Made by a program: the position numbers and the translations under genes. From positions 42,890,165-42,954,164 of the forward strand of contig NC_090766.1 in assembly GCF_036898095.1 (NCBI RefSeq): 64,000 nucleotides of DNA. Reading direction: 5' to 3'. The stretch is from Palaemon carinicauda (lineage: Eukaryota; Arthropoda; Malacostraca; Decapoda; Palaemonidae). The notes below the pieces were generated by a model. It saw only the letters and a program-made list of their open reading frames with translations, had not been told where the DNA came from and made no database searches. The stretch's first letter is position 1. Each line of letters opens with the position of its first letter. Below, piece by piece: positions 39,102 through 51,100 of this stretch.

Positions 39102-42100
39102 CCTACGCTATTTATAGGGGTGACTCACCTATTAGGAGGGGGGATGTCCCTGCCAATATGACAAATTCGAAGATAATTTGTATTTTTCCTAACCATACAA
39201 ACCTTAGCTATTTACATTGGGTTTACCTTTTAGCGTAGCTGAAATGGCAAGCCATTAGAATTTAACGAGGGTGAATTACCCCCGCGCTAGTTAGCGGGGG
39301 GGGGGGGGGGAGTGGTAGCTAGCTACCCCTCCCCCCCTCCCACACCGATGAATTGCTTCACTTTCACTTAGAGGTAGGACTTGTCTTGGGGGACAGGGCT
39401 GGCGGGCAAATATATGTAAATAGCTAAGGTTTGTATGGTTAGGAAAAATACAAATTATCTTCGAATTTGTCATTTGTTCCATAACCGAAATACAAACCAC
39501 GCTATTTACATTGGGTGACTTACCCCTTAGGAAGGGTGGAAAGTCCCCAGCCATACTGGCTTTGGCTTTACCCGGGGACTCAGAATCCGAGTGAGTCGCA
39601 CTCGAGAAAAGGAGTCCCTGCACCTCACAAGTTCCTTGCTCCGCAAGGAACTGTGTGGCCTACATAAGCTTGTGTGTGAAGGAAGAAGTGTGACCCGTCC
39701 TAGGCAGTTGACCTGGAGTTCCAGAAGGAACTCTGGGTTAGGACGTTCCCAATACCACCTCGTCAGGGTATGGGGGACGCGACAGTATTGACTCAATACT
39801 CGGAACACAACGAAGCATGGTTTACCTGCAGAGGTTTGAGGTCAGATATGCAGAGACCAGGATGCTGCTTCCCCGTAGAGGGGATGATGAAGAAAGAAGT
39901 AAGGGCCAGACATACTTCTTTCGTTCATGCAGACTAAAACCTGATAACAATGCCCTCAACCTTCTGCTACCTGTCCAAAAAGGAGCCTGAGGTTAGACCA
40001 GCTGTTGTGTAGCCACCACAGAGTGATAAAAACGTATCGAAACTCCTGTGGGTCACGCCATGCAGGAAGCGGGCTGCGAAGGTCATTAGACGCTTCCAGA
40101 CTCCAGCTTGTAGCACCTGCGTCACAGAGTAGTATTACTCGAAGGCGAGGGACGTTGCGATGTATCCGACATCGTGCTGTAGGGCGACGTGACGGGGGAG
40201 GGTCTGGATTCAGGTCGAGATGAATGTCCTTGAGTCCGAGCTGAAGAGGTATACTGGTGACTCTCCCCCGTGTCCTCCTTGTGCTCCCAACCCGGTTGCA
40301 CGTGAGGACAAACTGCAGCTGTTCCCAAAGCTAACCTCTCGATTCCTTTACTGGCAAGAAGGAGAAGGTTTTGGGACATCAGATACAGAATGGTGACTCA
40401 AAATCTTGACGGAATTGGACCGAAGGGCCGGGACCCCAAGATTCTGAGTCTAGCCAACAACTCAGGAGTGAACCTGAATGTTGCCTTCCCCCATTTCTTA
40501 GAAAGGGCGGAGTCGTACGAGACCAAGAAGATTGCTTAAACACTGGCCGCGGCCAGAGTGAGCAGGAGCCCCAAGACGGAATACGATCAGAGGCCTGACG
40601 TAAAGGGTCTTGAGAAGATCTCTTAAGGGACTAATAAGTCCGAGCCATGCTCCATGTTGGAGGTCTCACTCCGACTAGGGCAGGGACGTTCGCAGCTTCG
40701 CATGAGCGAGGAAAGGTCCAGCGGGAAGGAAAAAGTTATTCCTTTCAGCCTGAAGGTCAGGGAAAGGCTGAGCGACAGGCTTCATTGCCGCGAGCGGAGA
40801 GGAGTTTCCTCCCGCCGAAAGGCAATAAGTTCGTTATTGCTGGAGAAGAGGCCTCAAGGGAAGAGGTATATCTCCCACGACACCAACCACCGAAGACTCT
40901 TTACTTCACCTGGAAGACCCCTGCGGATGACTATCGCAGATGACGCGACCTCCGTCCCGCGACTGTAGCGGGTTGTCTCTTCTTGAGGAGGAGGCGTAGT
41001 GTCTCCAGGCATGAAGCCGAAGTGACGCCCCGGCTCGCGAAAGATGTTGCAGTGTGGTTGTTTGAGTAGCCTGTGCCGTGGGAGAAGCTTTCCCGGGAGT
41101 TCCGTCACGGGAAGCAGAGGGTCCGGAAACCATTCTGCGTATAGTCCTAGTGGAGCTCTCAGGGCCATTGAAAGGTTGACACACAACCTGGTCTTGTTGA
41201 GACCCATTCTCAACAGACAACAAAGGAGGGAAGACGCAGGCGTCGATGTTGTCCCACCATCACCGGAATGCATCTTGCCAAAGAGTCTCGGGGTCTGAGA
41301 CTGGGGGGAAGAACAGCGGAAGCTTGAGGTTCCAAGCTGTCGCGACCAGGTCCCCCAGGCCAGGACTTGCTGGTTCCTCAAGGCCAAAGACCCCCAGGTA
41401 CACTCTCTCTACGAGGCTCTGCTCGGATAGTCGGAGAGAACATTCCTCTGCCCGGAATGAGCGAGCCGATGGTGGTATTGAGAGGATCTCAAATCATCTC
41501 AGTATCTCTACTGCAAGATGCGAAGGTATGAAAATGCGTCCCTTGCTGGTTAGAACACGCCAGTACCATGAAGTCGTCGCGCACGGAGCGACTCGGCAGG
41601 AGCTGTAGGATCTGTAGAGGGGCCAGACTACGGCCCCTAAGCCTGCCTGAATGATGGAGAGGTATCCTTCAGGTCCTGACCATAGGCCTGGACCGGAACA
41701 GGCCCCCCCCCCCCTTTTCTTTGACGAGTCCGAAAACAGCATCAAAAATGTGGGGAAAGGACGAGAATATCCACTCCCATCAAGAGGTTCCAAAGGTCTA
41801 TCCCCATTGCAGGTCTAATCGTCCCGCTGGTCCCATAGGGGCCAGAAAGTCCGGTTAATCGTTGCTTTGAAACCACCGGAACTTGGGCCGCCCCACATGG
41901 AACTTATCCTGAGGCGACCATACGGAACTTTAGACGGGTCAATGAGGAAAGAGACCTAGGAAACGTTCCAAGGTAGGGCTGAAAGCTCTGCCCGACGGAA
42001 AACAGGTACTGCGACTCTCCTCAGCCTTGCCACAGTCAACTGAAGGGAAGGCTCGGAGGAGGCGGCAACAGAATCTGGCGTCCCCAGGCGGTCACCCATC

Positions 42101-45100
42101 CAAGTACCAACCAGACCCGACGTTGCTTAACCTCGCTGAACGGACGAGAAGCGGGGTTTCCAACGTGGTAAGGCCGTTGACTCAATATCATGGCCAGATA
42201 CTCCAGATGTTGAGGCAGAAGAAGAGAAGGCTCCTAGCAAATTACCATGAACCCCCACTCATGGTAAGGATTCGGAAGCTTGTCCCGGCGTTGAAGAAGG
42301 TCGAACCCGAGCCTACCGGAGTTGACCAGACCTCCAAAAGGCGAAGGAGGCGGCAGCCTGCTCCCGAGCGGCCATGAGAAAAGCAGGGAGAGTTCTCTGG
42401 GGAAAAACCTGCGATGCCACGGCAGGATCGCCACACTGCATCTTAAGCAGGAATACCTGTAGACTAGGCTGAATTCCACGAGCTTCCTGGAAGATGGATG
42501 GAATGGAAACTGAAAGTACCCGTCCTTCCGATCCAGGGCCTAAGGAGTCCTGTCGCCTCGTTACAAGTCTGATCGATTCTGCTGTTCCACGCTGGACGAA
42601 GTTTGTTCGACAAACTTGATCAGAGCTGAGAGGTCGACGACGGAATTCCCGTCTCAGATACTTTCTTACGAGAAAGGATTGACTAAAGAAGCCGGGGGGT
42701 GAAGCCGTCGACGATCCTATGGAGGACCTTCTCCTAAGGTATGGATCATTCTGCCCAAACGGGCAAACTCTTGCCGACCCTATGGCATAGAGGTTCAGAG
42801 ACACTGAATTCGCTGACAGAGACGGCAGGCGCGATATCCTTGGCTGATCACGGAGATCGTGCAGGAATGGGCATTGGGAAGCTGTTATCCGGATGAGTAA
42901 CCTTAGGCATCCTCCCAGCGTGAAACCTGCAAGGGGGGGGTTGCCAATCCTAGAGATCGTGAACTCTGCCGCTCCCTCTAGGACTATGCCCCCCCGGGAG
43001 AGTCTCCCGTGCTACCTGTTCCTGACAGGAGGGGACTGCTATTGGACACCTTGTCTCAGTTTTCGTAGCCGGTCCGATAACTTAGACTGACGAGGCTGAA
43101 AGAAAGAGGCGCTGGAGCCCTGCAGGGTCTGGAAGAAAGCGCCTTGGAGGAGTGAGAAACGGAAGTCGACTTCCTCCGCACAACCGCTGTCTATGTCTCT
43201 GTCCTTGGGCACAAACAAACTCTTCCCAAGGATGGAAGGGTGTCTGAGGTTGTCGACATCCACGGATGAGACACCCGAAAGGAAGCCCTCGGTCATTGCG
43301 TCCAGATGGTCCAACATCGAGCTTGCCCGCAAGTTCGAAACTTGGCGACGAAACGCCAAGGTGCTTGAGCCCGGGAGGAGGAAAGTACCCATGACCTTCC
43401 TGTAGCTTCCTTGAACAAAACCTCGGGTCGCAACCGAGGAGGGAAAGGACCTGGTAAGCCCCTTTCACGAGATGGAGAAGAGGAAGGGGTAAACCAGTCA
43501 CCCTTTGGCCGATGGAGAAATCTCGAACGGAAAGCTCCCTGGCAAAACCCTTCCAGGGAAATGAGAGGGGAAGGGCTAACCCAGGTTCTGGAAAGAAGAA
43601 TGTTGCTCAGACCTCCCTGAAGATTCTTCCTGCTCTTGCATGTGCCATGCTCTGAGTTTACGGGGTGAGGCCGTGTTCTGGAAATACGCTCCAGAAGACT
43701 CGCCAGGCTGGCCATGCTGCGAAACCCCAACGGGAAACGCGGTCGCAATCGCCCTGGCGCTCGCGCGATGGTAAATCAATGGTTTGTGCGTGGGCGAACG
43801 TGGAAGCGCCCATGCGCGGGCACGCAGGAACGCAAACGAAGGTGCGCGAAGGAGCGCAGAAGGAGGGCGAGCGTGGTAGGAAGGGCGAGAGCTGGTGGTC
43901 GGCGAGCGATAACCCGTAGGCGAACAATGGATACTGCAAGAATTAAGACGACGTTCGCGCGATGAAACACCGTCGGTCCGCGCGACGGAACACCGTCGGT
44001 CCGCGCGACGGAACACCGTCGGTCCGCGCGACGGAACACCGTCGGTCCGCGCGACGGAACACCGTCGGTCCGCGCGACGGAACACCGTCGGTCCGCGCGA
44101 CGGAACACCGTCGGTCCGCGCGACGGAACACCGTCGGTCCGCGCGACGGAACACCGTCGGTCCGCGCGACGGAACACCGTCGGTCCGCGCGACGGAACAC
44201 CGTCGGTCCGCGCGACGGAACACCGTCGGTCCGCGCGACGGAACACCGTCGGTCCGCGCGACGGAACACCGTCGGTCCGCGCGACGGAACACCGTCGGTC
44301 CGCGCGACGGAACACCGTCGGTCCGCGCGACGGAACACCGTCGGTCCGCGCGACGGAACACCGTCGGTCCGCGCGACGGAACACCGTCGGTCCGCGCGAC
44401 GGAACACCGTCGGTCCGCGCGACGGAACACCGTCGGACCGCGCGACGGAACACCGTCGGACCGCGCGACGGAACACCGTCCGTCCGCGCGACGGAACACC
44501 GTCCGTCCGCGCGACGGAACACCGTCCGTCCGCGCGACGGAACACCGTGGGCGTGTGGACGCGCGGGCACGTGGGCGTGTGGACGCGCAGGCACGTGGGA
44601 GCGCGGGTGAGCGCAGGCGGCCGGGAGACCGATGACGCGTAGGCGGGCGATGGCGCGTTGACGAGCGATGGCGCGTTCTGGCGAGCGATAGCCCGTAGGC
44701 GAGTGAGGGCGCGTTGGCAAGCGACGGCGCGTTGGCAAGCGACGGCGCGTTGGCGAGCGGTGGTGCGTTAACAAAACGCTAGCGCGCAGGTGAAGAATCA
44801 TGCGGGCGCGTTGGCGATTGCCAACGCGAGAGAGACTAGTGATGGATAGCGCGCATCGCGCTAACAGAAGGCACGCAGGTGCATCAGGAAGGTGAGCGCT
44901 GAAGCAAGCTGTTAATCAGGCGATCCTAGACTGTCAGAAAAATGTTGGCGCCTATTGGTGCGTGGCAGAAAAGGGCGCGCAGATGTGCACTGGCGATTGA
45001 AGAAAGCTGGCGCACAGAAGGACAGAAGTAAAGATGAGCGCTGGCGAGCAGGAGGAAGATCTACGGCAAGACTCAGCTACCGGAGATCGTGGTCCACGGC

Positions 45101-48100
45101 AGGCGACTGATGGTGTCCAGGGGAACTGACACACGTGGCAGATCGATGGCGATCGTTGACGCGTGGGAGATCGCTGACGAGCAGGTGAACGTTGACGTGT
45201 CTATGGTCGCTGGTGAGCTGAGCAGAAGGCAACGTGTGGAAGCCTGTGCGTAGAAGAAGAGTCCTTGTCCAAGACCTGAACCGAAGTTCTAGATCGCGAG
45301 GGCGAACGTGGGCGCACAGGGCGCGTAACAGGAACCAACAGGAACAGCAGAGATGATCATCATGAGAGCGCTGACGAACAGGAGAGCGCTGGCGAACAGG
45401 AGAGCGCTAGCGATCAGGAAAGCGCTGATGAGCAGGAGAGCGCCTGATGAGCAGGAGAGCGCCTGTGCGCTAACACTGAGCAGGAGAGCAGGAGAGCGCC
45501 TGTGCGCTAACACTGAGCAGGAGAGAACACAGCAGGACGCGCAGGGGAACCCTGACACGCAAGGGAAGAACCCCCGTGGGAGGCAACCCTTTGCCCCGAA
45601 GGGATCGTTGTCCGTCGGGAGACTGATGTCTGTCGGAAGACCGTTGTCTGTCCGTCAGGAGACTGATGTCCGTCGGGAAGACCGTTATCCGTCGGGAAGA
45701 CCGTTATCCGTCGGGAAGACCGTTGCCCGTCGGAAGACGAGGTCAGACTGCTGTCCATCTGCACCAGGGGCGGAAGATCAAGAAGGAGGAGTTGTAAGCT
45801 GCATACGGAGATTCAAAAAGGCGCCTCTTAGCACCCTTATAGGGAGATGGGAGGCCCTTACGACGAGGCGGACGGTGAGCCTTACGGCGAAGGAGGCCAA
45901 CAGCAACAACAGCAGAAGAATCCTCCGAAGAGGAGTCTCTATGAGTGTACTCTCTCGCGAACGAAAGAGAAACACTTCGTAGAAGAGACTGGTCAGCCAG
46001 TGACCTAAAAGGAGCAATCCTCCGAGGAGGGGCTCCTGCAGTTGCCCAGCCCCTTGAGCGAAACTGCAGGTGCGACAGCTCAGCACCAAGAGCATAGTCG
46101 CACGAAAAAAAGGCAAGAGAAGAACCCCCAAAGGAGAAAAACTCAAGCCTGGACAGGAAAAACTTCCCTCGGAAGGAAAGTTACCCACCCAAGGAGGCGA
46201 GCCTCCTGAGAGTTCTAAAATGAACTGGAGAGCTGTCAATCGTCACGGGAGTACTTCCAGAAGAAGGAGACACGCCCCTGACGAAGATCCATAGGGGAGG
46301 CAGCAAAAGCCAAATCCCCAGGCCTCAACAAGACAGCTCACACCGTTGTCACATTACAGAAACGAACTAGATCGGTAACTGTAAAAAAATAAAACAAAAA
46401 TCATTAGTACACATTCATTCCCCCAGGGAGGCTCCGAAGAGGAATCCCGAGGGAAAGGAACACAAGAATTACACAACAGGCACGTGCCCTCACAACCACT
46501 TACACTCACGGAAGGAGAGCTGTAACCAACACAGAATTATAACAATTATAATTATGTAACTATGTAATTATGTAATCTAAAAATGAATGAACACTAAAGA
46601 AAGAACGAAAACCCCGAAAGGAATCGTTCTACAAAGCTGAAAAATCAACAAATACAATTAGATTCATAAACTAATTGAGACAAAACGTACGGCGTAGCAA
46701 CCCCCCACACGGGAAGAAAGCTACAAAAGGCGTAGTAACGTAGTAAAAGGGTGAACGACCTCAAGAGAGAGAGAGAGAAAGACCGAAGTCAAACTCGATC
46801 GCGACCCATGAAATTACACCATGGTGGCCTAACTGCCGAGGGCTCCACGGAGATATCGTACACTACACACACAAGCACAAACTCTGAAAAGGAAACTTAC
46901 TGATTTCTATACTCAAATATATACATAAACATGAGAAAATGTTTACATATATATTGAGTAAAAGAAAAGTAAGTGATTAAGTAAAGACAAAATAAACAAT
47001 GGCTGCCAAGCGAGGACAAAGACAGAGACGTCTGTCCATGTCCGAGCCAAAAGTGAAAGTGAAGCAATTCATCGGTGTGTGAGGGGAGGAGGGGCAGCTA
47101 GCTACCACTCCCCTAACCCCCCGCTAACTAGCGCAGGGGTAATTCACCCTCGTTAAATTCTAATGGCTCGCCATTTCAGCTACGCTAAAAGGTAAACCCA
47201 ATGTAAATAGCATGGTTTGTATTTCGGTTACGGAACAACTGGCTTTTTGGCTTTACCCAGGGTCTCCTTTTCATGAGTAGGTAGGTTAGTACCAAAAATA
47301 AGGAGACCTTAACACCTCGCTAAACGTTGCTACACAAGGTCTGCGGCCTATGCAAGCTGTGTGTTGAGATATTTGCAGTGTGACAGTCAATGTAAAAGTT
47401 ATTCCGAGTCTGTAGTTAATAACCGAGTTGATCAGGCGCAGAAGGACAGGAAAGTGATGGTGCAGTGACAGCAGATTCCCCAGGAACAAAAGGCACAGCT
47501 CTTCTACACCGACTATCTTAGTCAAACAAGAAGAACGGTGTCGCTAACTGAAGAAAAATAAAACAAATTATGTAACAAAAACCTCCTCGGGAGGAGCACA
47601 CAGTCCGCAGACGGGAAAAGTGTGCACCGAGAAAACAGACACAAAATAAGGACTGCGCACTCCCTTCCCCGGCCGACATCAATGCGAGAAGAAGAGCGGC
47701 AGCATAAAAACTGTAACAAAACAAGAATTACAATTAATTAATGCAGCTAAGAAAAATAACTACTCAGGAGACCTACTCGACTCTCCGGCAGGAAGGGGGT
47801 TCCCCGCGGAGACGAAGCTGAAAAGTTAAATTGCAAACTGTTATAATTTCACTTAATCAATGAAGAAAACCATTCAGACACGCAACCTAACCCGCAAATG
47901 GGAAAGATGCTCGCCACACAAAGCATACTGTCAGCCACCCACGAAAAGTGAGCAGCAATGACCTTGAGAAAGAGCAAGACCAAGTCAAGTTCTGAGAGAG
48001 CCAAACTCCCTACCCCCAGCAAATTCCACGTAGAGGGGAAGGCAACGAAAACAGCTGAACAGAGTAGTATCCAGACGATGACGATTCCCCTGCGGCGGCG

Positions 48101-51100
48101 GTCAAGTCACATGGAAGGCTATCCGCCATAGGGATGACTGATGTCCAAGGGAGAAAGGTCAGGAGAGAAGGTTCTCTGTCCCTGAGAACCTGCTGTACTA
48201 CGCTATCACACAAACAGCAATATAAACTGTAAGGAAAGCTACAACATATACATAAAAACATTAAGAATGTTTTCATATACAGTATATGGAAGAATAAACA
48301 TAAGTTACAAAGACAAAGAATGGCAGTCCAAAATAGGCGAGGAGGAAAAGCGGCAACAACCGCTCTCCCTCCGAGACAAAAGTAAAGTGAAGCACACTCA
48401 CAGGTGTGTAAGTGAGTGGGGTGGCTAGCTAAGCCCCCTACCTCCCGCTAGCTAACAGGAGGGGTAGTTAACCCTCGCTGAATTTTAATGGTTCGTCCTT
48501 TCAGCTTCGCTGAAAATATACCCCTATATATAGCATAGGTTTCTATTCCAGTTACGGAAAAAATGTCTATTTTACAAAAATATTATATATGGCAATCACC
48601 CTTATAAAAACCACATGAAAGTCAAATAAAAAATAGATGAAAGTAAAATCTGAAAAAATGAAGCACTAAAAATCACATTGGAATCAGATGGATTAAGATA
48701 CAGTAAGAAAATTTATGTAAGACAAAACACTGAAAGTTTATGAAAAATTGGAATTAGCGCCAATTACCTTTAGTCTTTTAAACAAGCAATAGAAGTGTTA
48801 CCAAAATTAAAAAAAAAAAACATAAATGTAGACTAATTATGATTACTGAGTTTACAATGATAAAATTAAATAAAAAAAACCAGGAAACAGAAAATACATA
48901 CAAACAATTATTCATATTTCCTTAGTATTACGACAGTGATATAAAAATCTAAATAGAAACTATTATGTTATTTCAGGAATCAAGAGCACAGAACCCAAAC
49001 CATTATGTTATTTTAGGAATAAAAGTACAAAACCTAATGTTATTTCAAGAATAAGAACACAATTACAAATACTCATAACTCAAACCTGCTGATGTTGGAG
49101 TGGACTATGTGCGGAATGGGTTTGCGGATGCTGTAGCTGATGTGCAGGAATATGGGGCATTTGGGCACCTGTAAGGGCTTGAGCAAGAATAGACTGTCCC
49201 TGCGAAGATGTGCTTGGTTCTAGAACGATACGGTACATTTGAGGGGGTCCAGAAGGGGCATGTAAGATGACATGAGGCATTCCAACTGGCATCCCAACCT
49301 GTTTAGAAAATTAAAAGAAATAACAGATCACTAGTGAACTTTTCTTTAAATATCGAGACATGCAACCGTATACAGTAATGATAAATCTCAAAAGTGGAGA
49401 TATTCTTAAGTGTGTTCAGAGGGATGCTTCTGATATGCGGTTGACAGTAGCCCAGTGTAGTTTCTCTAATGTTATAGCTTCATTTTGATACCAAAAAGAC
49501 CCTATTGCATGCTCAGAAAATATTCAAATTATTTTACAGCAAAGACTGTTGCACAAGGTGGTCAATTTTAATAATGTAATTGGATCAAACAATACTCTTT
49601 TATTTATCATCCAAGAGCTCCTGCATTTGACAGCTGATCTGCTTGTTTATTTCTCATGATGCCTCCAAGTACACAAACCCAACAAAAATATCACAAATAT
49701 TAAAGTAATTTGTATTTTTCCTAGCTATACAAACCTGAATCTTTTAAAGGGAAGAAGTTTTCTAAGTGAGTTGGATCGGTCGTTTGATTTGTTTAATGAG
49801 GAGTTAAACAACCAGTGGAGAGAGATGGCGAGAAGCCCTGCAACCAACCCCCTACGAGCCAGACCAGTTTCACTTTGACCTTTCAGCTCAGGACTGAGAT
49901 GGATGGTTGAGGGAGGAAGTTAACTTGAAGGACTTTGGGTTGTATAACTAGGAAAAATACAAATTATTTTAAAAATTTCCAACTGGAAAATAATTTTTAC
50001 TTTTCCTAACTATACAAAGTTCTTTACACACGAGATAGAAAATAACACAAGATAGAACACAGTCATAAAAACTTTTAATAAGGTGTCAACAACAGGTATG
50101 GTTGTTACCAGTGGGTAGCAGGGAAGCAATGTCCACCCCAATCATTCACAACAACCCCACTTTGATTGTACAGTAGCTGGAACTTCAAGGGGTAAGTGAT
50201 GGCAGATGAACTTAGTGTAAAGAAATCAGGTTTAAATAGTAGTTAAATTAGCACAAGCTGGTGTTTTGGCCATAAAAACTTTGAGCAAGGTAGCAACCAA
50301 CTTCACGGCAGTGGCAGGGATCACCCCCAGTCCATCCGCTCACTCACTACCTCAACCACTTTTGATTGTATACAAGACTTACTGGGGGAAGGTGATGGTC
50401 GGACAAGTATGTGTAAAGAACTACAGATTTGTATAGTTAGGAAAAATACAAACTACTTCTAAATTTGTCATTTGCTCTGACAAGAATAAAAATCATCATT
50501 CTTTATGTAGCAGATCCACCTATAGGTGGGTGGAAGTCCATTCAACTGGCTGAAAACTTTGCCTTGGGATTGTCACTTCCATGCTTACGGAAGCTTGGGA
50601 TGGGTACCCTGACACCTCGTGAACCTGTTGGTTTGATAATACCATAGAGGTTGTAATAATGGTCAGTGGGTGAGGAACCATTCTGTGACTATACAGTATC
50701 TATGTTTTTATATAATCAAAGTTTTGTTATCATACAACCCGACTCCCCCTTGCCAGGAGATTGTGGATGTGACGGAATATATTTGTACATGAGCAAAGAA
50801 ATATTCAGGTAACTCGGAGTAGATTTGAGCCAGCTCACCATGGCCTCAGATGCTGTGCCCCAAGAGAGGGGAAGATGAGAAAAGAAAAGGACAGTCATTC
50901 CTTTACATTCACCACAGATTAAAACCATAACGCTGCCCTTGACCTACTGCTAATTGTCCAGTAAGGAGCTAAAGCCATTAGATGACTTGCTGAGCGGCCA
51001 CCACATGGCCTAGAGAGAACTTGCCTGGTGACCCGAGTGTCAACTGTTGCAGGTAGTGACCTGTAAATATTGTCCTGATGCTTCCACATGCCAGCTTGTA

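Larger units (their letters stand above)
39158..47238 (-). mobile_element. DIRS-type element E nested in D, degenerate
   Basis: Left ITR 39158-39415 is inverted at 47050-47238. The ICR at 39420-39500 carries TTTGTATGGTTAGGAAAAAT...TCGAATTTGTCA (left-end complement), then TTGTTCCATAACCGAAATAC (right-end complement). Internal order on the minus strand is gag with minisatellites, broken RT, 5S rRNA-like insert, RNase H region, YR remnant. At 8.1 kb it is longer than B because of tandem expansions. Confidence 0.85.
38570..48563 (-). mobile_element. DIRS-type element D, split by element E
   Basis: Left ITR about 38570-38830 and first ICR half 38850-38886. A (TAA)n-type repeat follows at 38887-39100, then the second ICR half and start of the internal region (39101-39157). 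D resumes at 47239 with CTGGCTTTTTGGCTTTACCC and ends with its right ITR (about 48400-48563, ...TTCTATTCCAGTTACGGAAA). Without E it would be only about 1.9 kb, so most coding sequence was already lost. Confidence 0.75.

Noticed and set aside
43576..44801. Overlapping minus-strand ORFs of 200-341 codons and a plus-strand ORF of 226 codons
   Set aside because: They arise from a 23-bp repeat without stops, open in several frames; no domain.
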